64,000 nt of DNA from Paralithodes platypus (taxonomy: Eukaryota > Arthropoda > Malacostraca > Decapoda > Lithodidae). The position numbers and the translations under genes are program-made. Where the stretch lies: positions 16,014,966-16,078,965 of the forward strand of contig CM064560.1 of the NCBI GenBank assembly GCA_032716605.1, given 5' to 3'. Under the pieces are notes generated by a model. That model ran no database searches, was not told the origin of the DNA, and worked only from the letters and a program-made list of their open reading frames with translations. This document shows positions 1 through 10,494 of this stretch, piece by piece (the stretch's first letter is position 1; the number at the start of each line of letters is the position of its first letter).

Positions 1-140
1 TAGCTTGATGGAGTTCTAGCGAGGAAACTTAAATATAACTAATAAATATATATAGACCACACCATATAACCACTACCCCTTTAATGTTTCTAATAAATAT
101 ATATATAGACCACACATATAAACACTACCCCTTAATGTTT
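1..140 (+). repeat. Family A dispersed repeat, 3' end, with a short tandem duplication
   Basis: The window opens with the AGCTTGATGGAG-TCTAGCGAGGAAACT block that closes family A copies elsewhere (near 3330, 22590 and 23398). It is followed by two imperfect copies of a roughly 51-bp AT-rich unit containing ATAGACCACAC and ACTACCCC. A 14-base C run lies just after it (149-162). The rest of this copy lies outside the window. Confidence 0.6.
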
Positions 141-249
141 CATCACCACCCCCCCCCCCCCCACTGTCTGGCTTCAAGGGTGCCATCCTCACCCCGCTAC
201 TCAGCTTAATTATATTTCAACTCTAAAATGGTCACGTTACATTTTGTTT

Positions 250-456
250 TCCGTCAACCTCAACCCTGAAACGCCTCTTCCTCATCCCCTTCAACCTTCC
301 CTGATCCTGTTCTCACCAGTTTCACCCCTGTAGCGCCTCGTTCTCACCTCAGCCACCCCAGTATGTCCTGTCTGACACCCCACCCAACCTTTATCTTCCA
401 TAATATCCCACTCCTGCCTCACCCTTTCCACGTCATTTGCACCCCCGTCTGACCAT
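250..456. repeat. Pyrimidine-rich satellite, left part
   Basis: C/T-rich phrases such as CACCCCTG, CTCACC-CAGCCACCCC, CACCCAACCT and CCGTCTGACCATT recur here and again at 2509-2945. The two parts look like one array split by the retroelement between them. CTGACCATT occurs at both edges (about 448-456 and 2511-2519) and may be a target duplication, although the satellite itself also carries this phrase. Confidence 0.6.
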
Positions 457-599
457 TTTTTGTTTTTAGAATATAAAAAAAAAAAAAAGGTCCCACCCCT
501 GTCCCATTCTTAAGTAAGCCATTTTAGATTTACAGAAGAGTGACCATTACTTGCATTACTGCATGTCCACAAACATTTCAGTAATGTAAGCATGTTTCC

Positions 600-2508
600 T
601 TCTATTTCTGTTTTTTTTCTTTTTTTTATTAAGGTGACAGTTACAAAGTGGTGTACAATCTATCTTATTCTAGTTACATTGTAGTTTATCTTATTGTACC
701 AGTACCTCCCTACAATCAACCTAGTTGTTCCCCAATTCGTCCCTCCGCCACGACCATTTCAAAGTCCAAGTCTCACTCTTGTCCTCTGTAGCGGGGAGGA
801 CCTTGTACCCCTGAGACATTGGAGTGCAGACCTGAGAAGAGAGAAAGAGAGCCGGCATCTCATCCAAGTTATGACTTGGCTTCTATGCTGGCGCTTTTTC
901 TCCGATATTTGTTCAGCTAATCTGGCATAGAAGACACTTGCAGAAGGTCCCATACCTCCCGACGATGAGAAGACCAGAGGAGTAAAGCTTCCTTGATCCC
1001 TGTTCAAAATTCTTTCTTCATAAGCGCGTTTTTTCTCACTTTCGTTTCTCAAGTATGCCGCCTTGTGTCCTCGCTCACGATATGTTTGTGCTCTTGGGTT
1101 GAAGATTCTGATGTCGATAAAAGCCTGTTGTCCCCTCGTCCAAAAACCTCGAGCACTTACGTCCACTCTTGCTTCATTTGAAGTATTTGCAGTATTGTGG
1201 GCCAAGCGCTGTCCGTCCATAGGCAGAAGTTCCGGTTCGATTCTGACATCATGGCACACCTCATCCAGCATTTGTGCAGTGATGTCTCGTACTTCATCAT
1301 GCCGGATACAGATGAATCCTCCTTTCTTACAGGTCATACAGTGGTCTGGGTTGTTAATTTCACCGCATGCACATTTCAGCGGCAGGTTCGAAACTGGCCA
1401 CCCATACCTCAAGGCTACAGCATCATTGAATTCTTGTTTATTTAAGCTGAAGCCTTTTTCCTTTATTGGTAATGATGTGAGCCAATTTGAAGCCCCTGTG
1501 TCTTGTGTCATCTCAACTCCCATTTTCAGTTCTTCCCTACATCTGGTCTTAATTTGTTCTAGGCTATGTTTCTGTCTCTCTTCTCTGCTCTTTGTAATTT
1601 CCTGTCTTGCATTTCGTTGTTCCTCTTCGTCTACCTCATCATTTTCATTTTGCTCCCGTATTTTTTTCTGTCAGAGACGTAAGTTTAAGGGAATTTTGGT
1701 ACTCATGAGGTGCCGCCTCCACTGGGTTTATGATCCCCATACCTCCGAACCTTGGCGCTAATAGATCTCTTAGCTCTTGCGTGACGCCTTCCACCTCTGT
1801 TAAAGCCGGTATGAATGCTCCTCTGATTGCTTCTTCCAGCGGTTGGAGCATCTGTCCAATGTCAGGCACTGTTCTCATAAGAAAGGTCCATCTGTGCTTA
1901 ACACCATATGTGAAGGCAGTATATGCAGCATGTGGTTCAGATTTCGCAATGTCTGCCAGGGTTTTCACTTCCTTTACCCACTCTGCTACCTTTTTTCGCA
2001 CATAGTCTCTCTTGCATTCTTCTGTGCCTATTACTGCTCCCAAATGGCGTTGACCCTCCTTTGTAATCTTCACTCCTGTCCCATCAAAAGTCCGCACCGC
2101 TTCTTCATACTTGTTTCTTTCACTATTAGTACAGATTTACTAGCATTCGGAATGGTACCCAATGACTTCGCCCACTGATGTACTCTCCGCCACCATTCTT
2201 TGAGATCCCCTACTTTTCCTGCACCTGTGAGGTCATCTGCATACGCCACTTGTTTCACTCGGGTTACCTCATGTTTTATTTTCTGCTGCAGAATAGATAG
2301 TGCCAGTGCGTACATTGCCATTGCCACTGGATCCTCCTTGCGTTGTTCCTTCATTTGATTTGAGAATTTTCATTTCTTCCTTCTTTGTGCTTCCAACTAT
2401 ATACAGTTAGCTGGCTCCTTATAAGTATTGTCTATGTACTTTGCGATGCTCGGTCATTTGATCTTGATGTTGTGAATAGCTGCCTCCCTATTAATGGTGT
2501 TAAAGGCA
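600..2508 (-). mobile_element. RLE-type non-LTR retrotransposon copy a, 5'-truncated and decayed
   Basis: This is the most diverged of three copies of one family (the others are at 27847-30885 and 31200-33745). It begins on the minus strand at RT motif A, near the codons for AFNTIN, and ends in a T-rich run at 610-630 that corresponds to a poly(A) tail. The coding part is broken into frames at 2354-2070, 2097-1645 and 1523-759. The pieces carry YADDLTGAG, a C-x-C-x7-H-x3-C cluster and the R-V-D-V ... D-I-R-I-F region. A 5' truncation inside RT is typical of incomplete target-primed reverse transcription. Confidence 0.85.
759..2354 (-). pseudogene. RT and endonuclease C-terminal half of RLE element copy a
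   Basis: The first piece (2354-2070) carries QRKEDPVAMAMYAL and VAYADDLTGAGKV, the RT palm with its metal-binding YADD. The next (2097-1645) carries the RT thumb region (HLGAVIGTEE, FTYGVKHRW, RFGGMGIINP). The last (1523-759) carries the cysteine-histidine cluster and the putative restriction-like nuclease, ending in WMRCRLSFSLLRSALQCLRGTR. At least two frameshifts separate the pieces, and the fingers and motif A of RT are missing. The fragment cannot encode an active enzyme. The order and spacing match copy b at 27947-30847. Confidence 0.85.
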
Positions 2509-2975
2509 TTCTGACCATTGTCACACCCATGTCACCCATTAATGTCTCCTTCTCACCCTAGCCACCCCTGTTGTCCTATTTATCACTCTACCCAACCTAC
2601 ATCTTCCACACCATCCCACTCCTGTCTCACCCTTTCCACCCCCGTCTGACCATTGCCACACCCATGTCACCCATTAATGTCTTCTTCTCACCCCAGCCAC
2701 CCCTGTGTGTCCTCCTTTATCACTCTACCCAACCTACATCTTCCACACCATCCTACCCTTGTCTCATCTTTTCCACAGCACTCTCACCGACTGTATGTCT
2801 GACCCTTTCCACACCAGTTCCACCCTTCTAATACCCTTCCTTCTAACCCAACCACCCCTTCCACATCACGTTCACCCCTTCCACATGCTTACCACACCAG
2901 TTTCACCCCTGTAATGCCCCTCCTTCTCACCCCAGCCACCCCTGCGAGATCTCCCCCCCCCCCCCCTCCCTCCCT
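2509..2975. repeat. Pyrimidine-rich satellite, right part, ending in a C run
   Basis: About two full units of roughly 135 bp are visible. The phrase TCTCACCC-AGCCACCCCTG starts near 2551 and again near 2686, and both are followed by ATCACTCTACCCAACCTACA. Decayed partial units follow, then a C-rich run at 2953-2975. The scattered 60-90 codon frames here are simple-sequence artefacts. Confidence 0.65.
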
Positions 2976-3040
2976 TGCCTCTTAAACGGGAAGTAAACAC
3001 GTGAAGTCAATTATCTCCCTGGGTGATTGCCAGTCATAAG

Positions 3041-3420
3041 GGGGAGGGGGTTGATTTTTAGCCCTTATGTTTAGTCTCATTACATTTGAGGTCTTAAGAC
3101 GTTTGCTCCGTTAGTTTGGCGATTTGAAGACCTTTTGCCCCATTTCTTTGTCAAGATAAAGACATTTCTTGCCATTTAGGTGTCGATTTTTTGCTGGCGA
3201 GCGATAGCGAGCCTGTAATTAAAAAAGGAACTGGCCTTCGGCCGGGCATTTTGCTACCGAAAAAATACAAATTTATCTTGAAGGGGGTGTCTAGGAGTGC
3301 TTTTTTTTTTTTTTTTTTCTTAAAGCTTGATGGTCTTGGGGTCTTGAGGTCTAGGGATGAAACTAAAATTTGTTTATGTAAATAACTGAATAGACCAACA
3401 AAAAAATACTATCCCCTTAA
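3041..3420 (+). repeat. Family A dispersed repeat, nearly full copy
   Basis: Landmarks in order: a TTAGTTTGGCGATTTGAAGACC block, CCATTTAGGTGTCGATTTTT, GGCGAGCGATAGCGAGCCTG, the hairpin-like GGCCTTCGGCCGGG, TACCGAAAAAAT, TTTATCTTGAAGGGGG, then AAGCTTGATGG and GGTCTAGGGATGAAACT. The same order occurs at 7895, 10495, 14248 (reversed), 22185, 23150 and 40600 (reversed). No protein-coding potential and no clear terminal inverted repeats are seen. The class is unassigned. Confidence 0.75.
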
Positions 3421-3450
3421 ACCCCCCATCCCACCTCTGTCTCCTTTATA

Positions 3451-3453
<3 letters not shown>

Positions 3454-3504
<51 letters not shown>

Positions 3505-3519
3505 AGAGAGAGAGAGAGA
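3454..3519. repeat. (TA)n then (GA)n microsatellite
   Basis: About 48 bases of TA dinucleotides are followed by eight GA units. It lies just downstream of a family A copy. Confidence 0.95.
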
Positions 3520-3698
3520 CGAGAACGAGTGAGGTAAATTAGGAAGGAGATGTATGTGACACAATAGGTAGTGTAAGGGATAAAAGGTGTATGGTCTAGG
3601 ACTCTAGGGTCTCTGAAGGGTCGTATTTCTTTAACCTGACATTTGCTACTACCTTTTACCTCTAACAACCACCCCACTACCACTACACTACCATCACT

Positions 3699-5028
3699 AA
3701 AGGCAGCAAATCCCTACCCAGTAACTATCGTCCAATTAGCTTAACCTCAGTTGTATGTAAAATGCTAGAAACACTCATAAGAGACAGACTCGTAAATCAC
3801 TTAGAGGAAAATAACATACTTAAAGATACTCAACACGGCTTTCGTAAAAAACGTTCCTGTTTAACAAGCCTCTTAGACTTCTTCCACGAAATCCTCAACC
3901 TCTACGATGAGAGTAAAGCTGTAGATATTATATACCTTGATTTTCAAAAGGCCTTTGACAAAGTTCCCCACAAACGTTTACGTACTGCTAAAACTAAAAG
4001 CGCATGGAATACAAGACGGTGTGTTGAAATGGATAGAAAATTGGCTCAGCGACAGAAAGCAAAGAGTAGTCATAAACGGTAAGGCATCTAAATGGACCAA
4101 TGTAAGTAGCGGGGTACCCCAGGGATCGCTACTAGGACCAATTCCCTTTCTAATTTACATCAACGACATAGATGAGGGTCTCACCTGTACAATCTCAAAA
4201 TTTGCTGACGATATAAAAATTGCAAATAGCGAACTCTCAAATGAACAAGTTGACGATATGCAACACAATCTAGATAAGTTGTCATGTTGGGCCCAAATTT
4301 GGCAAATGAGTTTCAATGCGGATAAATGTAAAGTACTACATATCGGATACCAAATTGAGAAAGCAAACTATTCGATGAATGGCACTCAGCTCAAGAATGT
4401 AAACAGAGAAACCGATCTGGGAGTAACAATATCGAGTACCGGTAACCTAAAACCGAGTCAACAATGTTCAGAAGTTGTTAAGAAGGCAAACAAAATAATT
4501 GGCTTTATAGGCAGGTCATCTGAGCATAAATCCCAAGAAGTTATCCTAACCCTTTACAATTCCTTAGTCCGGCCTCTTCTGGAATACTGCGTTCAATCCT
4601 GGTGCCCCTATTACCAAAAAGATTTAGACAAGCTAGAAAGAGTTCAACGCAGAGTTACCAAAATTATACCTAGCCTAAAGAACAAACCATACGAAGAGCG
4701 TCTTTGAGAATTACATCTATTTCCTGTAACCCAGCGCAGATTAAGAGGCGACTTAATTCAAGTGTTCAAAATCATCAAAGGCATCGACAATATGAACTGT
4801 AGTAAGTACTTCACTGTCAACCAATCTAATTACACGCGGGGAAACAGTTGCAAAATTATTGGTAAATCTTTTAACTCGCACGAATATAAGGCTTTTTCAA
4901 TCGAGTTGTCAACTTGTGGAATGGGCTTCCCCGAGACGTTATAGACTGCACACACCGTTGATTCATTTAAACTTCGCCTAAACAAATATCTCGCATCAAA
5001 CCCGCGACTGACTGTGTTTGTAAATGAA
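3699..5028 (+). pseudogene. Reverse transcriptase, CR1-like, frameshifted
   Basis: RT motifs appear in order: SNYRPISLTSV, HGFRKKRSCL, YLDFQKAFDKVPH (motif A) in the frame ending at 4082, then SGVPQGSLLGP and KFADDIKIA (the catalytic FADD box) in the frame 3937-4707. A frameshift near 3980 separates motif A from FADD. A TGA at 4705-4707 stops the frame where the sister copy reads through (EERL-RELNLFP), and the last part (4708-5028) is open again but mutated. The enzyme would copy element RNA at a nicked target. This copy is dead. Confidence 0.9.
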
Positions 5029-5250
5029 TAACTTTATTTTATCCCCCCCTCAGTTACTAACATCTGTCCCCCTACTAACTTCCTAATCCTGCCACGGACA
5101 TTAGTTCCAGGGCAGTAGTTCCCTTTCCAATGTTCCCTTACCCACTCTAAACCACTGTTTGGACACGTGATCCTCAGTGTTTTGGAGGACAAGCAGCCTA
5201 GAAGGGTCACTAGATCTGTTGTGGCTTGATTTCCGTTGTACTCCTTTGTA
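3699..5250 (+). mobile_element. CR1-like non-LTR retrotransposon copy 1, 5'-truncated
   Basis: Element sequence begins abruptly at 3699, after CCACTAC-type simple sequence, inside the RT domain. It runs through the RT C-terminus (to about 5028), and the 3' UTR reaches about 5250. The 3' half matches the nested copy at 54205-54880 closely, including the UTR phrase GGACAAGCAGCCTAGAAGGG. That match identifies the two as one family and fixes the 3' end near TTGTACTC. Confidence 0.85.
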
Positions 5251-5665
5251 CTATCATTACCATGCCACCATCACACCTACCACATCCCATTACCACATCA
5301 CCATTACTACCATACCACCTTTCGCCAATAACAACCATCTACGACCACTATCCCTACCATTACACCTTCAACTACCCCACCGCCACCACCACAACAACAT
5401 AATTATTATGCCATCATCACGCATACCACCACCAACAATGCCAACACCATCACCATATCTCACCTCTAGCAACCACTCCACTACCACCACATTACCATAC
5501 CATCACACCTACCACACTACCACCACCTATCACCTCTAACATTCCACCTCCACCACCACTACCATCATTACCATACCACCATCACATCTACTACACTACC
5601 ACCACCATACCACCACCTGCCTCCACCTATCCCCTCTTACACCACCCCACCACTACCACCACCAC
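5251..5665. repeat. (ACC)/(CAT)-type imperfect simple repeat
   Basis: About 415 bases of ACCACCAC, CATTACCA and ACCATCAC phrases directly follow the 3' end of the CR1-like copy. The open 120-codon frame here (5177-5539) is low-complexity. I see no gene. Confidence 0.85.
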
Positions 5666-6312
5666 AGCCTGTCGCCCTACTTTTCATCCAATCGTTTATA
5701 TGAAGATGCATGCCACCAGGATGTTAATATACTGCGTGTCATATCGATTACTTCATGTGTTCGGTATGCCATCTAGCGCTGTGCTAGTTCTTTGTATAAA
5801 AACTCAAAGATGAAACAAATTGCGTTTAGGTGCCCTTGCAATGTAGTTGTAGCTCCGGTTATATCCTAGCACCCTGACTATACTATGGGATGTATTTCCT
5901 AAGCTGTATTAAAGCCCTTGGTGTTATGAATAATATGAGACGTCATCGTGCTGATAGGGTTATCGTTTTTTATCAGGAAAGGCAGATTACCCATATAAGA
6001 GAGATTTATCAGTCATATATAATTTAAAGCTGGAGAAAGACAAACTTGGTGCACTTGATTATTTGACTTTCGTGTACTTCTATCAGTATTTACACAAATG
6101 TAAAGTTATAATTTCAACAAGTGCGTTATGTATAAATAAGCCTGTGAGATCATGAACCTTTGTCAGTTTTTCACACCACATGCACCAAGTTAATTAGTCT
6201 CAAACAATATAGTCAATATTAATAGTTCACTGACACCCTTGTTCAAAAACTTGGTAATTTTAAGTTACTATCACTTTACTATGACAGTTCTCGTGTGTTT
6301 CTAATTGCTCAT
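5666..6312. other. Unique-looking intergenic DNA
   Basis: AT-rich sequence without a convincing reading frame, repeat or RNA structure on either strand. Confidence 0.6.
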
Positions 6313-6315
6313 AAC

Positions 6316-6528
6316 TATACCCTGTTCCAAATGGGTAGTCAGGAAGTTGTGAACCCTAACTTCTAGAACTCAAGAAAGGCTAGAGCAAATGGGCTGTAAT
6401 TTGCCACACCTAATCCCTGGTTGACCCTTCCCAAATGGTAGAAGTATTAGCTCGATTACTCTAGTCATTTGTGAATTATAGAGGTAAATGTTCAAGAGTT
6501 TAGGTCTACGTACTTGGAACAGGGTATA
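6316..6528. mobile_element. TA-flanked palindromic MITE, copy 1
   Basis: The left end reads TATACCCTGTTCCAAATGGG, and the right end is its near-perfect inverse (TTGGAACAGGGTATA), so the terminal inverted repeats are at least 15 bp. Interior landmarks GGTTGACCCTTCCCAAATGG and TCAAGAGTT recur in the same order at 50213-50424. The TA ends and small size suggest a Tc1/mariner-type non-autonomous element. No transposase is present. Confidence 0.75.
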
Positions 6529-6639
6529 GTACTATTTGTATTATGTCGGAGAAATATCAGGTTTAATTCTGCCCCTCTAATAAATGTCACACAGATTATC
6601 AAGGTTACAGAGAACTATTGATTTTGACTGTACATATTA

Positions 6640-6849
6640 TTAAACCCTTCAGAACGTTGACGTCTTTTCTGCCTGTATTCTGGCTAGCATTAGTTGATAT
6701 TATACAGTTTAAGAAGGGCCTATGTTATTCAGATGGTTTATTGAGATCGTATTTACCTCTGAGTCTTAGGGGTAGAATATAAGGAAAATTAAATCGTTCA
6801 ATGTAACCCGAATAAGAATAAAATATGTTATCGGGTTTGAAGGGGTTAA
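6640..6849. mobile_element. TTAA-flanked foldback MITE (TTAACCC family)
   Basis: TTAA at 6640-6643 is followed by ACCCTTCAGAACGTTGACGT, and the right end is GAAGGGG-TTAA (6846-6849). The family interior TATTCTGGCTAGCATTAG and TATACAG-TTAAGAAGG is present. TTAA targets and CCC-initial ends are characteristic of piggyBac-type elements. This copy is internally diverged. Confidence 0.65.
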
Positions 6850-7130
6850 TATGTAAATCGTGGCCACTATGAACCCTCGAACAGCAAAATAAACTTCGAA
6901 GTGTAAATATTAGTTAGGTTCAAGAATTAATTAGTATATTCGATTTTCAGTTTGGGATAACTTGGGAACTTATGGCCACGATTTTTTGTCCTATAGTGTA
7001 TCCTGCTTGGGTGGCCGATCACACAAGCTTACGATAACAATGGCAGGTAGACCCAGGACTATTGACTTCTGTAACCACCCACCACCACAACCACCACCAC
7101 CACACTCACCACACACCACCCCCCCCCCCC
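6850..7130. other. Intergenic, ending in a (CCA)n/C-rich tract
   Basis: AT-rich unique DNA to about 7070, then a CCACCACAA/CCACCAC tract with a run of C at 7120-7130. The short frames over it are low-complexity. Confidence 0.7.
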
Positions 7131-7164
7131 TTAAGGTATATGAAGCATTTTGACCACTTATTTT

Positions 7165-7260
7165 AGGTTCTATGTGAATGAAGGAGACAAAAGGCAAAGT
7201 TGCCTGTAACATGTGTCCCCCCAAGGTTGAACGAGTGGTAAACAACTAAAATCAAGGCAC
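7165..7260 (-). mobile_element. Relic of a Jockey-like 3' UTR
   Basis: TATGTGAATGAAGGAGACAA ... TTGCCTGTAA ... CCCCCCAAGGTTGAA ... AAAATCAAGGC aligns block by block with the 3' UTR of the Jockey-like copy at 46815-46905 (ATGTGATTAAGGGAGGCAAA ... CTGCCTATAG ... CCCCCATAGTTGAA ... AAAATCAAGGG). Only the tail of the element remains. Confidence 0.6.
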
Positions 7261-7382
7261 ATTAGCAGTAAGTTAGGTGTGTGGGAGAAGTGTCGTGTGC
7301 TTGTAAAGTGTAGTGAAATTAATAGGAGGAGGAGGAGTTTGTGAGAGTTAGCTGGATTACTCTCTGTGTAGGTGAGGCACAT

Positions 7383-7556
7383 TAGACTGTGGCTATCATT
7401 AGACGATTTTCTGCAGTTTAATAAGAACCTCTAGGAATCTAAGGGGTCAAAACCAACTCAATTATGCCTCAGACTCCCATAGGTCCTTCCTAAGCTGAAT
7501 ATAATTGGCTAATGATTGCCGAGATGCTATAATGAGTCATAATCTCCACGGACTTA
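7383..7556. mobile_element. TTAACCC-family MITE, decayed
   Basis: TGGCTATCATTAGACGATTTTCTGCAG on the left and CCTTCCTAAGCTGAATATAATTGGCTAATG ... GAGTCATAATC on the right match the interior of the family. The terminal TTAA motifs are not clear. Confidence 0.5.
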
Positions 7557-7605
7557 ATTTGATGTCTAGGTTAATATTAGGACAAATGGGTTCGATAAGT
7601 GTAAT

Positions 7606-7820
7606 TTAACCCTTTGAAGATTATGACGCATTTTGACAGTATATTCTGGCTATCATTAGACGATGTTATACAATGTAGGAAGGATCTGTGGGAATTATAG
7701 TGGTAAAGACTATTTCAATTAACCCTCTGACTTCCATATGCACTTCCTAATATATACAAAATAGTCTTTAAATCCCAAAAAACAGAAAAGACATGCGTAA
7801 TCGGATTTTGAAAGGGTTAA
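7606..7820. mobile_element. TTAA-flanked foldback MITE (TTAACCC family)
   Basis: One of the better copies: TTAACCCTTTGAAGATTATG at the left and TTTTGAAAGGGTTAA at the right. The interior has TTTGACAGTATATTCTGGCT and a left arm TATCATTAGACGAT. Length is 215 bp with both TTAA copies. No coding potential. Confidence 0.75.
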
Positions 7821-7894
7821 TGACGTTCTAGGACAGGTGGTGATATAAAGTAATGGACAAGTAGACGGGGAGATTTTGGTTCTTTCTGGACCCC

Positions 7895-8110
7895 TTTCGC
7901 CCTAATGATTAGCCCTATTTGTTTCAAGTTTTTTAAGATGCTCGCCCCATTAGTTTTGCAATTTTAAGATTTTTCGCCCTATTTCTTTATAATCATTATA
8001 ACTGTCCGGGCCATTTAGGTGTCGATTTTTCATGGCTATCGATAGCGAGCCTGTACTTTAGGATGAATCGGCCTTTGGTCTGGAAATGTCTGTCGAATAA
8101 TGTACACATC
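7895..8110 (+). repeat. Family A dispersed repeat, partial
   Basis: GCCCCATTAGTTTTGCAATTT, CCATTTAGGTGTCGATTTTT, TCGATAGCGAGCCTGTA, ATCGGCCTTTGGTCTGG and CTGTCGAATAA follow family A order. The 3' AAGCTTGATGG block is absent, cut off where the 45-bp array begins. Confidence 0.7.
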
Positions 8111-8124
8111 TTTCACGAATGGGG

Positions 8125-8394
8125 CTCTGGAGGGTGATAGAGGTATAGAGAGTAAACAAGAACATTAAACTCTGGAGGGTGATAGAGGTATAGAGAGTAA
8201 ACAAGAACATTAAACTCTGGAGGGTGATAGAGGTATAGAGAGTAAACAAGAACATTAAACTCTGGAGGGTGATAGAGGTATAGAGAGTAAACAAGAACAT
8301 TAAACTCTGGAGGGTGATAGAGGTATAGAGAGTAAACAATAACATTAAACTCTGGAGGCTGATAGAGGTATAGAGAGTAAACAAGAACATTAAA
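8125..8394. repeat. 45-bp tandem array, 6 copies
   Basis: Six head-to-tail units of CTCTGGAGGGTGATAGAGGT plus 25 further bases start at 8125, 8170, 8215, 8260, 8305 and 8350. They are nearly identical, with isolated changes in the fifth and sixth. Because 45 is divisible by three, the minus strand shows a repetitive 120-codon frame (LMFLFTLYTSITLQS repeated), which I take as an artefact. Confidence 0.95.
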
Positions 8395-8706
8395 CTTGCT
8401 TGTACATAAGACGGAAGCAATAGCTGCCTGTCAAAATAATGTTTTCACTTACCAGTTTATTATACAATAGTTCAGAACACAAGGTAAACAATATGGTGAC
8501 CACCGGAACACAAAATTACTCTCTCTCTATCTCTCTCAGCCGAGTGGTATTGTTTTACAACGAAATTGGGTCGATTTCTACATACAGCATCATAGACATT
8601 AGTGAACATAGCGCATCGTCATCTATTCTAGTATTCTAACCTCTTAATTATATCCATTTGCTCCATTTCAATAAACCATAAATATAACAGTATAATATAA
8701 TATAGG

Positions 8707-8790
8707 GCTCATACAACATACAACATACAACATACAACATACAACATACAATATAGGGCTCATACAACATACAACATACAACATACAACA
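8707..8790. repeat. (CATACAA)n heptamer array
   Basis: Runs of ACATACA/ATACAAC units appear in two blocks, each introduced by ATATAGGGCTCATACAAC. Confidence 0.9.
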
Positions 8791-8869
8791 CTTCTCGAAA
8801 GGGTATAGTCAGAAGCATGTCTCATCAACTCATTTCCTATAACTATTTCCCTTTCAACTCATTCCCGCC

Positions 8870-9023
8870 TCTATTCTGTTCAATTCTAACCGAAGTTCCC
8901 AGTTTTCTTCCACTCAACAAGTAAACTCCAGAACTTTCTTCCTCAATGTGTCTTTTCCTTATCCCATGACTCACACTGTTTAAAGCTCAGCGTTTCCAGA
9001 CATTTTGACTCTACCGTACCTTG
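8870..9023 (+). mobile_element. Relic of a Jockey-like RT C-terminus
   Basis: ACTCAACAAGTAAACTCCAG ... CCCATGACTCACACTGTTTA ... CGTTTCCAGACATTTTGACTC parallels ACTCAACAGCTGAGCTCTGG ... CCTATGACTTAAATTGCTTC ... GTGTCCAGGCATTTTGGCTCG in the Jockey-like copy at 44390-44500. Order and spacing agree, but no frame is open. The relic ends where a (GT)n run begins. Confidence 0.6.
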
Positions 9024-9040
9024 TGTGTGTGTGTGTGTGT

Positions 9041-9579
9041 ATTTACCTAATAATGTATTTACCTAATTGTATTTTACAGGATTGAGATTACTCTCGTAGT
9101 GTCCCGTTAGCCTTTAACTTATCATAATTTACTTTAAAAGCTTGAATACTTTGTGCACACACTAGGTCGTTTGGTAACTTATTCCACTTCTCAACCATTC
9201 TATCTGGAAAACCAAACTTCCTAACATCCTTCCTAGCTCTCCTCCTCAACAGTTTATAGTCATGTCCTCTCGTCCTCCCCACCGCTGGCCAAACAAAATT
9301 TGTTTGATCAATATATTCCTTTCCGTGAACACACCTAAATAAAGCTATCATGTCTCCCCTCTCCCTTCTCTGTTCAAGTGAGGGAATCCCCAGGTGACAC
9401 AGCCGGTCTTCATATTGTAAGTTTTTTAACCCTGGCACCCATCTTGTGATCACACGCTGAATTTTCTCGAGCTTACCTATGTGTTTTTTCATGTGTGGAT
9501 TCCATACAACCGCTGCATACTCCAGGCTAGGCCTTAAAAACTGTGTTATTAATATCTTCACCATGTCTTCATTTAGGAA

Positions 9580-9582
<3 letters not shown>
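9041..9582 (-). mobile_element. CR1-like retrotransposon 3' fragment between two (GT)n tracts
   Basis: The minus strand encodes the RT C-terminus and ends in a tail with two copies of TTAGGTAAATAC running into (AC)n. The fragment is bounded on both sides by GT microsatellite (9022-9040 and 9583-9622). Confidence 0.8.
9088..9582 (-). pseudogene. RT C-terminal domain, CR1-like
   Basis: About 165 residues are open from the microsatellite to the stop: FLRPSLEYAAVVWNPHMKK, LEKIQRVITRWVPGLKNLQY, DRLCHLGIPSLEQRRERGDM, then TRGHDYKLLRRRARKD and EKWNKLPNDLV. This is the conserved thumb and C-terminal region of CR1/Jockey-type RTs, downstream of the catalytic FADD box, which is missing. The frame is intact, so the fragment looks fairly young. 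The leading HTHTH codons are the microsatellite. Confidence 0.85.
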
Positions 9583-9624
<42 letters not shown>

Positions 9625-9639
9625 GGGGGGGGGGGGGGG
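9583..9639. repeat. (GT)n and G-run
   Basis: Twenty GT units followed by TAG and about 16 G. Confidence 0.95.
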
Positions 9640-9825
9640 AATTGTTACAGACAACTTTGCCTTTTGTTTTTCTTCTTCATATACATAGGGGAAAACAGTT
9701 GCTTGCGTGCCTGTGTGTGTGTTCCGTGTATGAGAGTGAGACTGTCAGTCTGTGAGATAATAAGTGTTTCTGCCATATGAATGTAGGAACCTGCCCTCCT
9801 TCTAAGGTAAATCAATAATCTCCCA

Positions 9826-9853
9826 GGTGGTGGTGGTGGTGGTGGTGGTGGTG
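9826..9853. repeat. (GGT)n microsatellite
   Basis: About nine GGT units. Confidence 0.9.
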
Positions 9854-9879
9854 TTGGGGCAGGTAACATAATTAGCCCT

Positions 9880-10490
9880 TGTTGCCACAGCTAAGCCGTG
9901 GTCAAATGCTTCTTCGATATTATAGACCGGATTGGACCAAATTGGACCAGAATGGCCTATTTCACCCTCACTCCTCCGGTTATATTTACCACGAAAGCCA
10001 AAAACCGCCCAAGGCTGAATTGTCTACACACAAAACACAAATTGGTCAATGTTCTTGTTATTCTACAGCTACGTTAATCTTAGCTACATTTGGGTAGTTG
10101 GAGATGTTCAAAGTTCTCCAAGTAGCCATAAAAAATGTACCAATCGCAGGAAAAACAAAATATTAGTAGAGGTCAATGGAAAGTCACATAATTATTATGA
10201 ATCTGGTCAGTCGGATTCTTTACTAAACTCTGTTTTCTGTCCAAAATAGGGTAAGACCTGGACCAGATTTGAGGCACGTCATTACCTCAATCTTATCTTC
10301 CATTAGATACATATAATTAATTAATCTAATGATATAACTATCCGTAATATTCAGATCCTGATCTTCACTGGATTCAATGACCTGCCTTGAAAAAAGAAAA
10401 AACAAAGTGATGAAGGTTAAGGGGATCTGCTTCAGGTCTTGGACAGAGACAAGGTACAGGAGTTGAAACAGTAGCTCGTAGTAGTGACAG
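9880..10490. other. Intergenic, no gene seen
   Basis: Frames of 60-72 codons have no recognisable domain, and no repeat of this window matches here. Confidence 0.6.
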
Positions 10491-10494
10491 TGTT

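Noticed and set aside
1063..1761. 232-codon plus-strand frame
   Set aside because: It is antisense to the RLE element's nuclease region and has no protein motif.
8058..8420. Minus-strand frame of 120 codons with a 15-residue repeat
   Set aside because: It exists only because the 45-bp tandem unit is a multiple of three. No start context, domain or flanking gene structure supports it.
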